A stretch of DNA of 64,000 bases from Rhizomys pruinosus (GCA_009823505.1 VZQC01007982.1:6804931-6868930), one strand, 5' to 3'; numbered from the stretch's first letter, positions 21,396-32,145 are shown. Notes: generated by a model not told the origin, from the letters alone. Numbers and translations are program-made.

Positions 21396-22035
21396 GTTTT
21401 GAAAACTGACTGGATTATTTATATAGGTGTATATGTGTGCATACATATGTATATAGCAGTAGTTTTAAAAACAAACAAAAAAAAAACAACAAAAAAAATA
21501 AAAACAATCATGACTGATTGAACAATTGAATTCTACTGTATGTATTTAATTTGCCACATTCATGGCAAATGAGAAGAATCCATATGGCATTCTGTCAATA
21601 AAAGAAAACTTCACATTATATGCATTAGCTTATGGTAGAAAGTCTTGGCAAACAAACAATTAGAACTTTCAGAATCTGCTAAAGGACATCTATCTATGCA
21701 TGTGTAAAATAATTCATGGTAAACACAACACTTAATGGTAAGATAGAAACAAGGAGAAGTGAGACGAGGTTCCTGTTTTCACCACTTCCCATACACTACA
21801 ATGAAGAAAGAAAAAATCAAAAGTTTTCCAAGGCATAAGGACTGGAAAGGTAGAAATATACCTGGCAACGGTACTGTGACTACACAGAATCTTAGATCAT
21901 TTTTGGAATTACTTAGAGACGGTTGGAAGGTTTCCAATTATAAACTCAATGTAAATAAGTCAGCTGGATTTTAGACACCAGTAACATTTAGAAAATTGAA
22001 TAAGATCATTTATAATGGTAAAAACTAAAGTCCTG

Positions 22036-22224
22036 GAGCAAAGGACTCGCCTCCAGGATGGATCAGAGAGCAAAGGACCCACCTCCAGGATGGATCAGAG
22101 AGCAAAGGACCCACCTCCAGGATGGATCAGAGAGCAAAGGACCCACCTCCAGGATGGATCAGAGAGCAAAGGACCCACCTCCAGGATGGATCAGAGAGCA
22201 AAGGACCCACCTCCAGGATGGATC

Positions 22225-22227
<3 letters not shown>
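22036..22227. repeat. Minisatellite, six 32-bp units
   Basis: Six units of exactly 32 bp (GAGCAAAGGACCCACCTCC followed by AGGATGGATCAGA). The first differs at two bases (ACTCGCC); the last merges into a GA tract. It lies inside the ancient L1. Frames of 73-120 codons here are repeat artefacts. Confidence 0.97.

Positions 22228-22271
<44 letters not shown>
22228..22271. repeat. Microsatellite (GA)n
   Basis: About 21 GA dinucleotides directly after the last minisatellite unit; a (TG)n run follows at 22305-22321. Confidence 0.97.
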
Positions 22272-22273
<2 letters not shown>

Positions 22274-22694
22274 CAATAGAATGAATATCAATCTATCATC
22301 TATCTGTGTGTGTGTGTGTGTTTATGTATATAAAGAGATCTGTGTCCTGGGTTACCTCCAGAGAGATCTCATTGTGGGAGTCCTCTATAGGACTGACAGT
22401 GTTTGGTGGGGATTTCTTATTTGGTTTTCCCATGTTACTGATTTTTCTTTGTGCTTGATTCCTTTTGTTTGTAATCTGATGTGAAATTCAAGTGTTTCTT
22501 CTTGTGGGGGGGGGAACAAAAACTAAAACTAAAACTAAAATTCTTAGAAATAAATCTTATAAAATGCATAAAATTGAAATAGAGACATGTGCCTAATTCT
22601 TTATTGAAAATCCCTAGAGAAGACACAGATCAGTGTTGGTCTTGGAAATTCTGTCCATCTTTATAAATTTGACTTTTAAATTGAAAGCATTTCT

Positions 22695-22913
22695 TAAAAA
22701 ATCATTTATTTTTATTTTATATGAATGGATATTTTGCCAGCAAGGAAGTGTACCCATGGATACAATGCCCACAGAGGCCAAAAGAGGGTGTCAGATCTCT
22801 TGGAACTGGAGTTATGGATGGTTGTTAGCCACCATGTGGGTGTTGGGAACCAAACCTAGGTCTTCTGCAAGAGCAGCCAGTGTGCTTAAGCAATGAGCCA
22901 CCTCTCCAGCCCC
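22695..22913 (-). mobile_element. B2 SINE, old
   Basis: Complement of B2: ATTTATTTTTATTTTATATG, GGAACTGGAGTTATGGATGG and GAGCCACCTCTCCAGCCCC. Confidence 0.9.
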
Positions 22914-23382
22914 ATTTGAAAGCATTTCTAATAAATATATCAATATGGCTCTTCATGGAAGCTGGCAAGCTGATTCTAATATTTATTTGGAAAAGCAAAG
23001 TTCCAAGAATAACCAACTCAATCTAGAAATAAAAAACTATGAGCTATTAGGTCTCACCATAAAGAGATAGTATTTAAGATGGTGGGTATAGTGGGTTATT
23101 AGTGCAAGACAGAAAAAGAAAACTATACTTCACTGCAATATCATAGACAGCTCAGTCGTGGATCCCAGCATACTGGAAACTTAACAGATGACAAAACTGA
23201 CATATCAGAACAGTGGGGATCTTCCAGAGTATCCAATCCACATCCACATGGAAAACTAATAAAACTGGAGCCCTAGATCACATTCTCTATAACACTCATT
23301 CTAGACTGATTAAGAGCTCAGGGATGGAAGGCAAAATTTGAACCCTTTTGGGAAAAAAGCATCTTTAAGATTAAAAATATTT

Positions 23383-23545
23383 TTTATTTTATTTCATTTT
23401 TTGTCTTTTGAGACAGGGTCTTCCTGTAGCTCCAGCTGTCCTGGAACTCACTATATGACAAAGCTGGCCCTGAACTCACAGCAATCTGCCTGCCTCTGCC
23501 TCCCAAGTGCTGGGATTATAGGTGTGTGCCATCACGCCCCACTTA
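23383..23545 (-). mobile_element. B1 SINE
   Basis: Complement of B1: TTTGAGACAGGGTCTTCCTG to GTGTGTGCCATCACGCC. Confidence 0.93.
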
Positions 23546-23559
23546 TTTTATTATTATTA

Positions 23560-23705
23560 TTGGTCTTTTTGAGACAGGGTCTCCCTGTAGCCCCAGCTGT
23601 CCTGGAACTCACTCTGTAGACCAGGCTGGCCTTGAACTCACAAAGATCTGGCTGCCTCTGCCTCCCAAGTGCTAGGGTTAAAGGCATGCACCACCATGCC
23701 AGGCT
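23560..23705 (-). mobile_element. B1 SINE
   Basis: A near-consensus B1 complement, GAGACAGGGTCTCCCTGTAG to CATGCACCACCATGCCAGGC. Younger looking than the B1 beside it. Confidence 0.96.
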
Positions 23706-23921
23706 TATTTTAATTTTTAATTTTATGTGTATGAATGTATTGATTGCATAAATGCACTTGTGCTGTGCAATGCCCATGCAGGTCAGAAGAGGTTGTCGGA
23801 TCCCCTGGAACTGGAGTTATAGATGGTTGTTAGCCACTACGTTGGGTGCTGGGAATTGAATCCAGGTCCTCTGCAAGAGCAGCCAGAGCTCTTAACTATT
23901 GAGCTATCTCTTCAGCCTCTC
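23706..23921 (-). mobile_element. B2 SINE, short subfamily, diverged
   Basis: TATTTTAATTTTTAATTTTA, GGTCAGAAGAGGTTGTCGGA and GAGCTATCTCTTCAGCC. It abuts the B1 head, forming a three-SINE block. Confidence 0.92.
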
Positions 23922-24366
23922 ATCTTCAAGATTTAAGGAAGGGTTTCTTAAATATAACCCCAAAGTTCAAGTCATTAAGGAAAAAGGTTAGTAAATTCTG
24001 CCCTCATGATGTCGTTACCAGAAGCCCCTTTAAAAAGAGCGAAAATAAAAGCTTCCAACTAGAAGATATTCGTAGCCCATCTAAATGCAAAAGGATTAGC
24101 CAAAAAAAAAAAAATACATATATATTTTAAACCAGAAGATAGATCACACAGTATACAGATGAGGAAATACAAATAAAAACATGAAAAGGCTGCTCAACTC
24201 ATTATTACCCAAGAGATGCAAATTAATACAAGGGGGTGCTATTTTATTTCATTCAACTGGCAAAATCCACAACTGAGACAATACTATGTTGGAATAGAAC
24301 GCCAGTACTGCAAGCGAAAATGAATACAACTACTTTGGGGGAATTTGCATTCTGTAGAAAAGCTCA

Positions 24367-24463
24367 GGGCTGCAGAGATGGCTCAGCAGTTAACAGCACC
24401 GACTGATCTTGCAGAGGACCCGGGTTGATCCCCATCACCCACATGGCGGCTAAGAACCGTTTT
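24367..24463 (+). mobile_element. B2 SINE head, joined to B1
   Basis: GGGCTGCAGAGATGGCTCAG to GGCGGCTAAGAACCG, then a B1 starts. The same B2-head/B1 arrangement occurs at 6094-6346. Confidence 0.88.
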
Positions 24464-24467
24464 TAAG

Positions 24468-24640
24468 CTGAGCATGGTGGTGCACGCCTTTAATCCCAGC
24501 ACTTGGGAGGCAGAGGCAGGCAGATCTCTATGAGTTCAAGGTCAGCCTAGTCTACAGAGTGAGTTCCAGGCCAGCTGGGGCTACAGGGAGACCCTGTCTC
24601 AAAAAGCCAAAAAAACAAACAAAAAACAAAACAAAAAAAG
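24468..24640 (+). mobile_element. B1 SINE
   Basis: GCTGAGCATGGTGGTGCACG to GAGACCCTGTCTCAAAAAGC and an AAC-rich tail. Confidence 0.96.
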
Positions 24641-24660
24641 CTCAAGTTGCAGAAATACTA

Positions 24661-27254
24661 CATGGCTTCAAAATCCTACTGTTCCTTGAGAAACCCCCAG
24701 AGGAGCCTGGGAAGTTTCACTGTGGAATTGGTGCTAAGGAACACTATGAAAACCAGGACAGCACAACTATCCACCAGGAAAAAAGGATGTATGAGCTGTG
24801 GCTCGCACTGTGGGAAAGAAAAGAAGCCAAGCCATCACATGGCAGAAAAACTCAGTAACTCTATCGAGTGCATCAAGCAATTCACAGAATATCAGAACCC
24901 AGCGACTCTATATACACGTTTTCAACCATGTAAAACCAAACAAGAGTTCATTCAGGACTATACGTTGATGCTGAGGTACATTTGTCCCGTCCATCCTTTC
25001 CAAGAGGTCCTGGTCCTGGTGGGATACTGAAAGGTAGGAGGAAAGGTGAAGAGAAACGAGCCAAGGAAGAGCAGGGGAGAGAGCAGAGAGGCCTGTCAAT
25101 GAAACGAGCAAGTTCCTGAGCCAGGATTTCATTTAAAATATACCAAGACCTTTTCTAGCGAGTCCCAGACAGATCTGCCATTCATCCAGACAGTAGGTTT
25201 TTAGTTTTTAATTTTTTTCCCCCTCACAGAAAAGAGTCATTCATCAGCCAGTCGCTACTGGAATGTGGGCTGGAGAGCCAGCCCTCGTTTTTCCCACTGA
25301 CGCCAATCACAGCCTAAAAATAGCCTTAGCCATTGCCCCAGCCCTCTGCCCAGAGCCTTCCAGGGACTCTCTCCACCTTGATTCGTTTGGGACAGGGAGT
25401 GTATTTCTGGAAGACTAAGATTCCTAGCCTGAGTTGCTTTTTCCTTCCAAGTCAGGCAACTTGAAGATTGATCTTCAATGCCAACTGCACTTGGGAGCAG
25501 CTTGTTTGAGAGCATGTGCATCAGTGATGTTGACCAAACCGAGCGAGGCTGAGTTCAGAGTGAGCACCAACACGAGAGGAAACTTTCATGCTTTGCCAGG
25601 GTTTATACGCAATGGATTCAACAGTCATAAATACAGAAGTCATTGAGCATTCTGAGCTGATGTAGATCAGTATTGTGGCTGAAAGGAAAGTCATTCAGGG
25701 TCCCTCTAAGCCCAAGAGCAACTTCAGGACTTAGTACAGAATATTCCGCCATCGCCTCACTGCTCCTCCCTGCAATCTTACTAATCTCACTAATTAGCTT
25801 CGTTAATCATTTTCCCATCCTGAGGCACAGCTTCCTTCCTCAATTACCCCATTCCTACCGAGGGGACTTCCAGTCTTTCAGGCAAGGTTATAGAAACCTT
25901 GCAATGTCTAATGACTCTTGCTGTACTTCCATCTCACAGCCCCTTCTGTCCAGAAGGCAGTGATTATTTTCTTTGAAACGGAAAAGAGAAACCTTAATTC
26001 TCGCTAATTCCCACCATTCTGACAGCTATTCAGGTAGACTCCCTGATTAATCTAGCAGACTCCCAAAAGACCTTGCTCTACTACTTGCCTTGCATCTTTT
26101 TGTCCAACCCATCTCACAAAAACGTTGCTTTTGCCATATCCTTTCCCAAGAAAGCTCTATAGCTTGCAGTTTCCACCATTATCATAATTGCGTCAAACTC
26201 AACCTCATGTCTCAGTTCTGCTCATATCCCAGTGGTCTCAGGGAAGTGCAGAGGAATTCTCTCTAGAAGAAGAAGAGTGTTAAGAGAAAAAAGAGCTCAT
26301 CTCCACCTCTGTGAGAGCAGGTCCTGCCATCCTAGCATCCATCTTTGTCCCCTCTCCTCTCCATTTCTCCAACAAGCCAAATCTCAGGTATCCTTCCTTG
26401 GAGTCTCTGCTCTCTACGAGGGGCTGTCTGCATTTATCATACCATAGTCTCACTCTTGGGTTCCCTTAACCTCTCAGGTACAGCTCTTCCTGAGGCACTT
26501 TGTTGGGAAACATGGCAGAGTGTTGTGCTCCAACTGGCCGTTGCCCGGCTGCCTGTGGGAAGGGAACGTGATCCATGTATAGATGTTCCAGCAGGGGGTG
26601 GAGTCTCATGGACAGATGCTGGTGCACCTGGGCATTTCCTAGGCTCTCACGTAAGTCTGGCTTACTGACAGTGGGAAGGAAGGTGTGAAGAAGGTGAGGC
26701 CTACTTGGGCCTTGAGAATGAGTACGGCTCAGGCAGATAAGGTGTCAAGAAAGCACACGAGGCAGGCTGGAGTGTGGTCTAGGCAGACAGAAGAGAACCG
26801 CTGTCTTCTCTTTTGTCCCCGGTGCCTTTCTTGGGACACTTCCCTGTGAATAGACAAAAGAATACATCAGGACAAGGGACTTGCTTGACACACTGTCTAA
26901 GAAGTAGGGCAGATCATCAGATGTCCACCACAAAGGACTGGACCAATACATTCTCCTTTGAACTGAATGGCAGGCCAAGGGTCTATTTAGATGCATGAGG
27001 CCGAACATTAGGAGCAGAAATGGTGGAAAAGAGAAGTGTGGAGAGGGGTGGATGCTGAGCAAAGTACCGTGGGAATGAAATGTCATGATGAAGCCCTTTA
27101 TTTTGTATGTTAATAAAACAATATTAAAGTTAATTTTGTTGCTACATTTCACTCTTGTCTCATGGGAGATGAGCTTTTTGCTTGTTATCTTTTTTATCTG
27201 TTTTTTTGTTATGTGGAGCTTCCCTTGATACCCTTTTTTCTGTGTTTTTTTTTT
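24661..27254. other. Large unique tract (about 2.6 kb), no gene recognised
   Basis: The longest stretch of the window without a SINE. Plus frames of 127 codons (24647-25030), 96 codons (25673-25963) and 107 codons (26345-26668) have no recognisable domain. A patch at 25750-25860 with CTAATCTCACTAATTAGC and GTTAATCATTTTCCC looks like clustered homeodomain-type sites. The end (27060-27140, TTTATTTTGTATGTTAATAA) resembles an L1 3' terminus. All of this is tentative. Confidence 0.45.
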
Positions 27255-27299
27255 CTTTGTCTTTTTGAGACAGGGTCTCCATTTTTTTATTTTTTTGGT

Positions 27300-27762
27300 T
27301 CTTTTTTTAAAATTTTATTCTTTATGTGTATGAATGTATTGTCTGCATGTAGGTTTGTGCACCCGTGTAGTGCAATGCCGCAGAGATCAGAAGAGTGTGC
27401 CAGATTCCCCTGGAACTGGAGTTAAAGATGGTTCTTGGGCTGGAGAGATGGCCTAGCGGTTAAGAGCACCAACTGCTCTTGCAGAGGACCTGGGTTCGAT
27501 CCCCAGCACCTACATGGTGGGTGAAAACTGTCTTTAACTCCAGTTCCAGGGGAATCCGACACCCTCTTCTGACCTCTGTGGCATTGCATGACACGGGTGC
27601 ACAAACCTACATGTAGACAGTACACTCATACACATAAAAAAATAAGTAAAAAAAAGATAAAAAAAAAGATGGTTCTCAGCCTCCATGTCGGTGCTGGGGA
27701 TCAAACCCAGGTCCTCTGCAAGAGCAGTCGGCGCTGTTAACCGCTAGGCCATCTCTCCAGCC
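27300..27762 (-). mobile_element. B2 SINE, short subfamily, split by a nested B2
   Basis: The left part, 27300-27435 (AAAATTTTATTCTTTATGTG to GAACTGGAGTTAAAGATGG), resumes at 27665-27762 (AAAGATGGTTCTCAGCCTCC to GGCCATCTCTCCAGCCCC) after an inserted B2 of opposite strand. A truncated B1 head (GAGACAGGGTCTCC) lies just before, at about 27264-27282. Confidence 0.94.
27436..27664 (+). mobile_element. B2 SINE, short subfamily, nested inside an antisense B2
   Basis: GGGCTGGAGAGATGGCCTAG, intact B box GGGTTCGATCCCC and a long A-rich tail. Flanked by AAAGATGGTTCT at 27424-27435 and 27665-27676. Confidence 0.96.
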
Positions 27763-27769
27763 CCTTTTC

Positions 27770-27916
27770 TAGTTCTTTTTGAGACAGGGTCTCCCTGTAG
27801 CTCCTGCTGTCCTGGAACTCACTATGTAGACCAGGCTGGCCTTGAACGCACAAAGATCTGCCTGCCTCTGCCTCCAGAGTGCTGGGACTAAAGGCATGCA
27901 CCACCACACTGGGCTT
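27770..27916 (-). mobile_element. B1 SINE
   Basis: TTTTTGAGACAGGGTCTCCC to GCATGCACCACCACACTGGG, a full B1 complement. Confidence 0.95.
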
Positions 27917-28040
27917 TTGTTTTTGAGACAGGGTCTCCCTGTAGTCCCAGGTGGCCTGGAACTTTCTATGTAGACCAGGCTGGTCTCAATGTCACAGAGA
28001 TCCACCTACTCCTCCTGCTTCCCACCCAGTGCTGAAATTA
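27917..28040 (-). mobile_element. B1 SINE, older
   Basis: TTTTTGAGACAGGGTCTCCC, AGTCCCAGGTGGCCTGGAAC to CCCAGTGCTGAAATTAA. The 3' portion of the alignment is degraded. Confidence 0.88.
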
Positions 28041-28784
28041 ACCCATGTATCTTTTGACTAGTTCTTGTTTGCTTATTAATTCTGTGGCCCATCTTGCTAA
28101 GTATCCTTATCGGTAAGGTAGTTTTTCTGTTGATCTTCTGGAGTTTTCTGGAATATCATCATAGAATCCCTAGAGACGTTTTCCTTTTGTATTTCCTATT
28201 TTCACACCTTTTTTCTTGTCTTCCTCTAGAAAAGTTCTTGGAATTGCTCTCAGTGACATGCACATGCATACAATCTCTTAATGGTAGGGTTGGATGAGGA
28301 TCAAGTAACAGTACTGAGGAGACGAGGACAAGAGGCTGATGAAGTCAAAGAAATCTGTACTGTGACAAGAAAGTGAGCACCGTCACTGGTTTAATGTTGG
28401 TTCAAGTGACAGTGGGGAGCTTGGTCAGGACCTCGAAGTCCTTATGTGTGTGGTTTCTGACTGGCCATAGGTGGCTCACAGCTTCTATGTGGTTCAGATT
28501 TGCTCAGTATCCAAGAGTGAGTTGGGGAGGGGTGGGAGAAGATGTAGCGACCTGATCCCAGCTCCACTATGGAGCCACCTGGGAAGAGGGTGACAACGGC
28601 TTAGCCTTAGCAAGACTGGGCCAAAGGTCATACACCATCTCCAGATGTTGTTAAAGCTTCACATGACTGAGTCACACAATATTTTAAAAACATAAATTTT
28701 AGCCAACATATGAAATGTTAGGTTTCATCACGACATTTTGTCCACACATACCATCGTACCGTGCTTAGCATACTCACGTCTTTT
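28041..28784. other. Unique sequence, nothing recognised
   Basis: About 740 bp without identifiable repeats or a supported exon. Confidence 0.5.
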
Positions 28785-28932
28785 CCTGCTGGTCCCCTCC
28801 TTATCTCTGGTCCCTCTTCTCCCCTGACCCCACCCCTGCTCCTGCTGGTCCCCTCCTTATCTCTGGTCCCTCTTCTCCCCTGACCCCCACCCCACCCCTG
28901 CTGGTCCCCTCCTTATCTCTGGTCCCTCTTCT
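28785..28932. repeat. 56-bp tandem repeat, about 2.6 copies
   Basis: Copies start at 28785, 28841 and 28897 (CCTGCTGGTCCCCTCCTTAT, then CTCTGGTCCCTCTTCTCCCC). Pyrimidine-rich plus strand. It produces the Gly/Arg/Glu-rich minus frame here. Confidence 0.95.
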
Positions 28933-28984
28933 GCTTTCCAGACATAAATCTAGACTCCATGTGTGGGACTGAACACGTGATATT

Positions 28985-29335
28985 TGTCTTTCTTTCCCCA
29001 CCCCATCACCCTCTCTTGTTTTCTGGTCTTTAGATTTCTTTCCTCAATCCATAGCCCTTCTCTACTTCATGTCTTTCATACGTATGCATGTATGATACCT
29101 AGATTACATATTATATGTACACAGATAAAATGTACATTAATATAAGAGCAAAGAACATATAGTATTTGTATTTTGAGCCTGGCTTATGTCACTTTGCATT
29201 ATAATTCCTAATATCCATATTTGTGGTTAGGTAGAACTCCAGTGTTTGCATACACCACATTCTCTTTATCCTCTTATCTGTTGATGGGCATATAGGTTGG
29301 TTACACATCTTGGCTATTCAGAATCTCAGTCCTTG
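28985..29335 (-). mobile_element. Ancient L1 3'-region relic
   Basis: CTTATCTGTTGATGGGCATA, then TAGGTTGGTTACACATCTTG and GCTATTCAGAAT, is the complement of a phrase typical of old mammalian L1 3' regions. The upstream AT-rich part fits the same element. Confidence 0.6.
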
Positions 29336-30115
29336 AGGTAATGAATCCAGGGTGACTTGTTAACTTTGGACTTACGGACCTTGAGAATGTAACTCACCAT
29401 AAGCAAGAAGCTTGTGTATCAAGCAGCCATGCAGGGCGTGTGGGTAGGACTGCTCTTGGGCCTGCATAAACAATCCTGAGCTACTTTGGAATAGCTTTGG
29501 GGAAGGAAGTTTTGGAAGTCAGACTGTCCTCTGACTAGCGTGGGCAGCTGGAGACTTGGAGATGCCTGAAGAGACATGATTTTCTTTTGTTGTCTCCTCC
29601 AGCACGGTGGGAGCTCCTTGCTCCTTTTCAGATGAGACTGGGCATGTGTAGGGTGGTAAGCCTGTGGACTTAGGCACCGCTTCAAGCTTTCTTTCCGTGC
29701 ATGGTGTTCCAGTTGCATTGAGAAACAGGTGACACAGTAGGCCCCGAAATATGCAGAAAGGTCACCTTTCGAAACTCTGTTTCTCAAGGGGGAGAAGCTC
29801 AGTTGCTAAATCACTCAAATTGGCTGAAGGCTGTGCTGGTAGCACGTTGGTCAGCAGCAGACACGTGACCCCTGGTTCCTGGCTGGAAGGTGGTGTTCAG
29901 CACGTGAGCATGAGAAGAACCAGGAGCTTTGGTCCAGAGTCTTCCGCTCTGGCCCGCGTCAGGATGGGGAGTGCTCCTGGAGCAAATCCCAGCTGCTCCA
30001 GGCTCTTTCCTAGACTCCTGGTGCAGTGTGCCTGGGTCGGGCCCAGAAAGTGACTCACGTCCAGTCAGCTGGAGCAACCACCCAGCCAGCCGATTCCGAA
30101 CACAGTCTCTAGGCA
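29336..30115. other. Unique sequence, no gene recognised
   Basis: Overlapping frames of 100-122 codons on both strands have no known domain. The GC content rises at 29880-30060, but CpG is not dense enough for an island. Confidence 0.5.
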
Positions 30116-30185
30116 GTTGTGAGACCTTTGGCAAGTTACTTTTACTGCTCTAGACTGCAGCTTCCTCGTCTCTTGAATAAGAACG
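30116..30185 (+). mobile_element. MIR core fragment
   Basis: TTGTGAGACCTTTGGCAAGT, TACTTTTACTGCTCTAGACT and CAGCTTCCTCGTCTCTTGAA follow the conserved MIR core order (ancient tRNA-derived SINE). Confidence 0.65.
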
Positions 30186-30204
30186 TGGCTGGAGGGACAG
30201 AAAC

Positions 30205-30367
30205 CTGGCTGCAAACCAGTACCTCCCAGGGAGCTTCTGAAATACAGATTCTTGAGTCCTATGTCAGACTTGCTGAATTGGAAGCGCTGGGATTGGGGGG
30301 ACCTGGATTTTTAGGAGGGTTGATGGGAGATTCAGATGTAGTCAGTCACTTGGTCAGGACCACTGGT
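30205..30367 (+). mobile_element. MER5-like hAT relic
   Basis: CCAGTACCTCCCAGGGAGCT, GAAATACAGATTCTTGAGTC, GACTTGCTGAATTGGAAGCG and GACCTGGATTTTTAGGAGGG match the layout of the ancient MER5 family. This is a second copy, more diverged than that at 14.4 kb. Confidence 0.6.
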
Positions 30368-30562
30368 GACTGTCAGGCAGAAAGCAGTCCTATAGTCCAG
30401 CCATGGTCACCCTCCCTTGCCTCACCTTGGGCAGGCGCTTCCAAGGATGGCTTTGAGAACTGGAGGGGCAGGGCGGTTTTCATCACAGGCAGTGGGCTCT
30501 CCAGCTCTTGCCTCTTCAATGCTTGGCTATATATCATCTCTACCTTGGAGTTGACAACCTCT

Positions 30563-31070
30563 GTACTAGTCGCTTTTCTCCTTGCTGTGAAATTACCAAG
30601 CCAGGCATGGTGGCGCACACCTTTAATCCCAGCGCTTGGGAGGCAGAGGCAGGCAGATCTTTGTAAGTTCAAGGCCAGCCTGGTCTACAGAACGAGTTCC
30701 AGGACAGCTGGGGCTACAGGGAGACCCTGTCTCGAAAAAAAAAAAAAAAAAAAAAAAGAAAAAATTACCAAAAAAAAAAGTAATTTAAGGAAGGGTTCTT
30801 TTGGATTAATTTGATGGGATACAGTCCATCAAGGTAAGGACTGCATCACCCTGTGTCCAGTCAGCCAGCAGAGCACAACGAAAGTCAGTGCCCGGCTCGG
30901 TTCCTCCATTTACACCAGGACCCCAGCCCACAGCGTGGTGCCGTCTATATTCAGGGCAGGTGGTCTCACCTTAATTAATCCAGTTCAGAAACTCCCTTGC
31001 AGACATGCCCAGAGATGTGTCTCTAAGGCAATTCTAAACCCTTGCAAGTTGACATCAATACTAACCACCA
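30563..31070. mobile_element. Rodent interspersed repeat, family A (copy 2), split by a B1
   Basis: CTAGTCGCTTTTCTCCTTGC (30567) continues after a B1 with TAATTTAAGGAAGGGTTCTT, GATACAGTCCATCAAGG, TTAATTAATCCAGTTCAGAA and CTTGCAAGTTGACATCAATA. Same order as copies at 8.6 and 61.96 kb. Confidence 0.7.
30600..30761 (+). mobile_element. B1 SINE inserted in a family A repeat
   Basis: GCCAGGCATGGTGGCGCACA to CCCTGTCTCG with a long A-tail. Flanked by AAATTACCA at 30590-30598 and 30762-30770. Confidence 0.96.
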
Positions 31071-31599
31071 GACCCTGAGAGTTTAGAATGCACATTTAGA
31101 CACATTGTCATATTGAGTTGTCTGTAGTGGGTTATTTGTTAGCTCTGCAGGGTGTTGAGAGAGAAAGCCGTTCTTCTTTGCCATCGCTGGCCCGAAGCAC
31201 TAATGTCATCTTTTCCCTCAACTCATTAATTGCTTGGTCTGCTTTTCCTTTCACTCCCCCCATTCAGCATAGAGTATTTATTAGAACAGCAGGGTCTTCT
31301 GGCCTCTCTGACATTGGGTTTTGTCTTAAAAGTTGGCAGTGATTGAACTAGTGAGCTGATATAAAAAGCAGAGTGCACTTCAAAGGAGGTCATTAAAAAG
31401 AACATGCAGTTACTCCTTTTTACCTGAGGGAGTTGGGTCCCGGGTCCCTGCAGGAACCCACACCTGAAGCTGCTCAGACACTGGGTAAAATGTCATCATA
31501 CTGACAGATGAGCTATGGAATCTTCCTGTATACTGTAGCAATCTGTAGATTGCTTGTTATAACTAATGCAGCACAAATGTTCTGTAAATAATATTAAAT
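31071..31599. other. Unique sequence, nothing recognised
   Basis: No repeat or exon signature is seen in this 529-bp stretch. Confidence 0.5.
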
Positions 31600-31842
31600 A
31601 TATTTTATTATTTGTGTATGAGTGCATTGCCTGCATGTATGTAAATCTGAGTTGTACAATGCCCATGGAGGTTAGTTAGAGGAGGGCATCAGATTCCCCT
31701 GGAACTGGAGTTAGGGATGGTTGTTAGCTGACATGCGGGTGCTGGGAATCAAATCTGGATCCTCAATAAGAGTAGCTAATGCAAAAAAAAAAAAAAAAAA
31801 AAGAGTAACTAATGCTCTTAACCATGGAGCCATCTCGCCAGT
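31600..31842 (-). mobile_element. B2 SINE, old, interrupted by a poly(A) insert
   Basis: Complement of B2 (TTTGTGTATGAGTGCATTGC to CATGGAGCCATCTCGCCAG). Within the tRNA-like head it is split by an A-run at 31783-31800 flanked by a 15-bp near-perfect direct repeat. Confidence 0.92.
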
Positions 31843-31934
31843 AAATAAATATTGTACCATATTATCTAGGGAGTAATGACAAGGAAAAAAGCCTGCATAT
31901 ATTCAGTACATATATTAATTTTTCTTCCTGAAAA

Positions 31935-32085
31935 AAAATCTTTTTGAGGCAGGTTCTCACTAGGTTCCTGTTTGGCTGGAACCCTCTATATAGACCAGGC
32001 TGGCTTTGTACTCACAAAGATCCATCTGCCTATGCCTCCTGAGTACTGGGATTATAGGTGTGCACCATCATGCTTGGTCATTTTC
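31935..32085 (-). mobile_element. B1 SINE, diverged
   Basis: TTTTTGAGGCAGGTTCTCAC, TATAGACCAGGCTGGCTTTG to GTGTGCACCATCATGCTTGG. Confidence 0.9.
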
Positions 32086-32099
32086 CTGAAAATTTTGAC

Positions 32100-32102
32100 A
32101 TT

Positions 32103-32145
<43 letters not shown>

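Larger units (their letters stand above)
19985..24660 (+). mobile_element. Ancient L1 (ORF2 region), fragmented by later insertions
   Basis: Plus-strand blocks between the SINEs read in L1 ORF2 order: AAACTAACAAATTTCTAATA (about 20109), TTCACAAACTCCAAGAAGAG (20900), CAGAATCTGCTAAAGGACAT (21671), AATAAGTCAGCTGGATTTTA, GGAAAAGCAAAGTTCCAAGA (22990), CTCATTCTAGACTGATTAAG and CCAAGAGATGCAAATTAATA (24208). Stops are plentiful. At least nine SINEs, a minisatellite and a GA tract interrupt it. The right limit is uncertain. Confidence 0.7.

Noticed and set aside
24647..25030. 127-codon frame with Cys residues resembling a zinc-binding protein
   Set aside because: No regular Cys/His spacing or known domain. 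It begins in decayed L1 sequence and lacks supporting splice sites.
30119..30814. 231-codon plus-strand frame
   Set aside because: It runs through a MIR, a MER5 relic and then a B1 with its A-tail (terminal Lys run); no unique domain.
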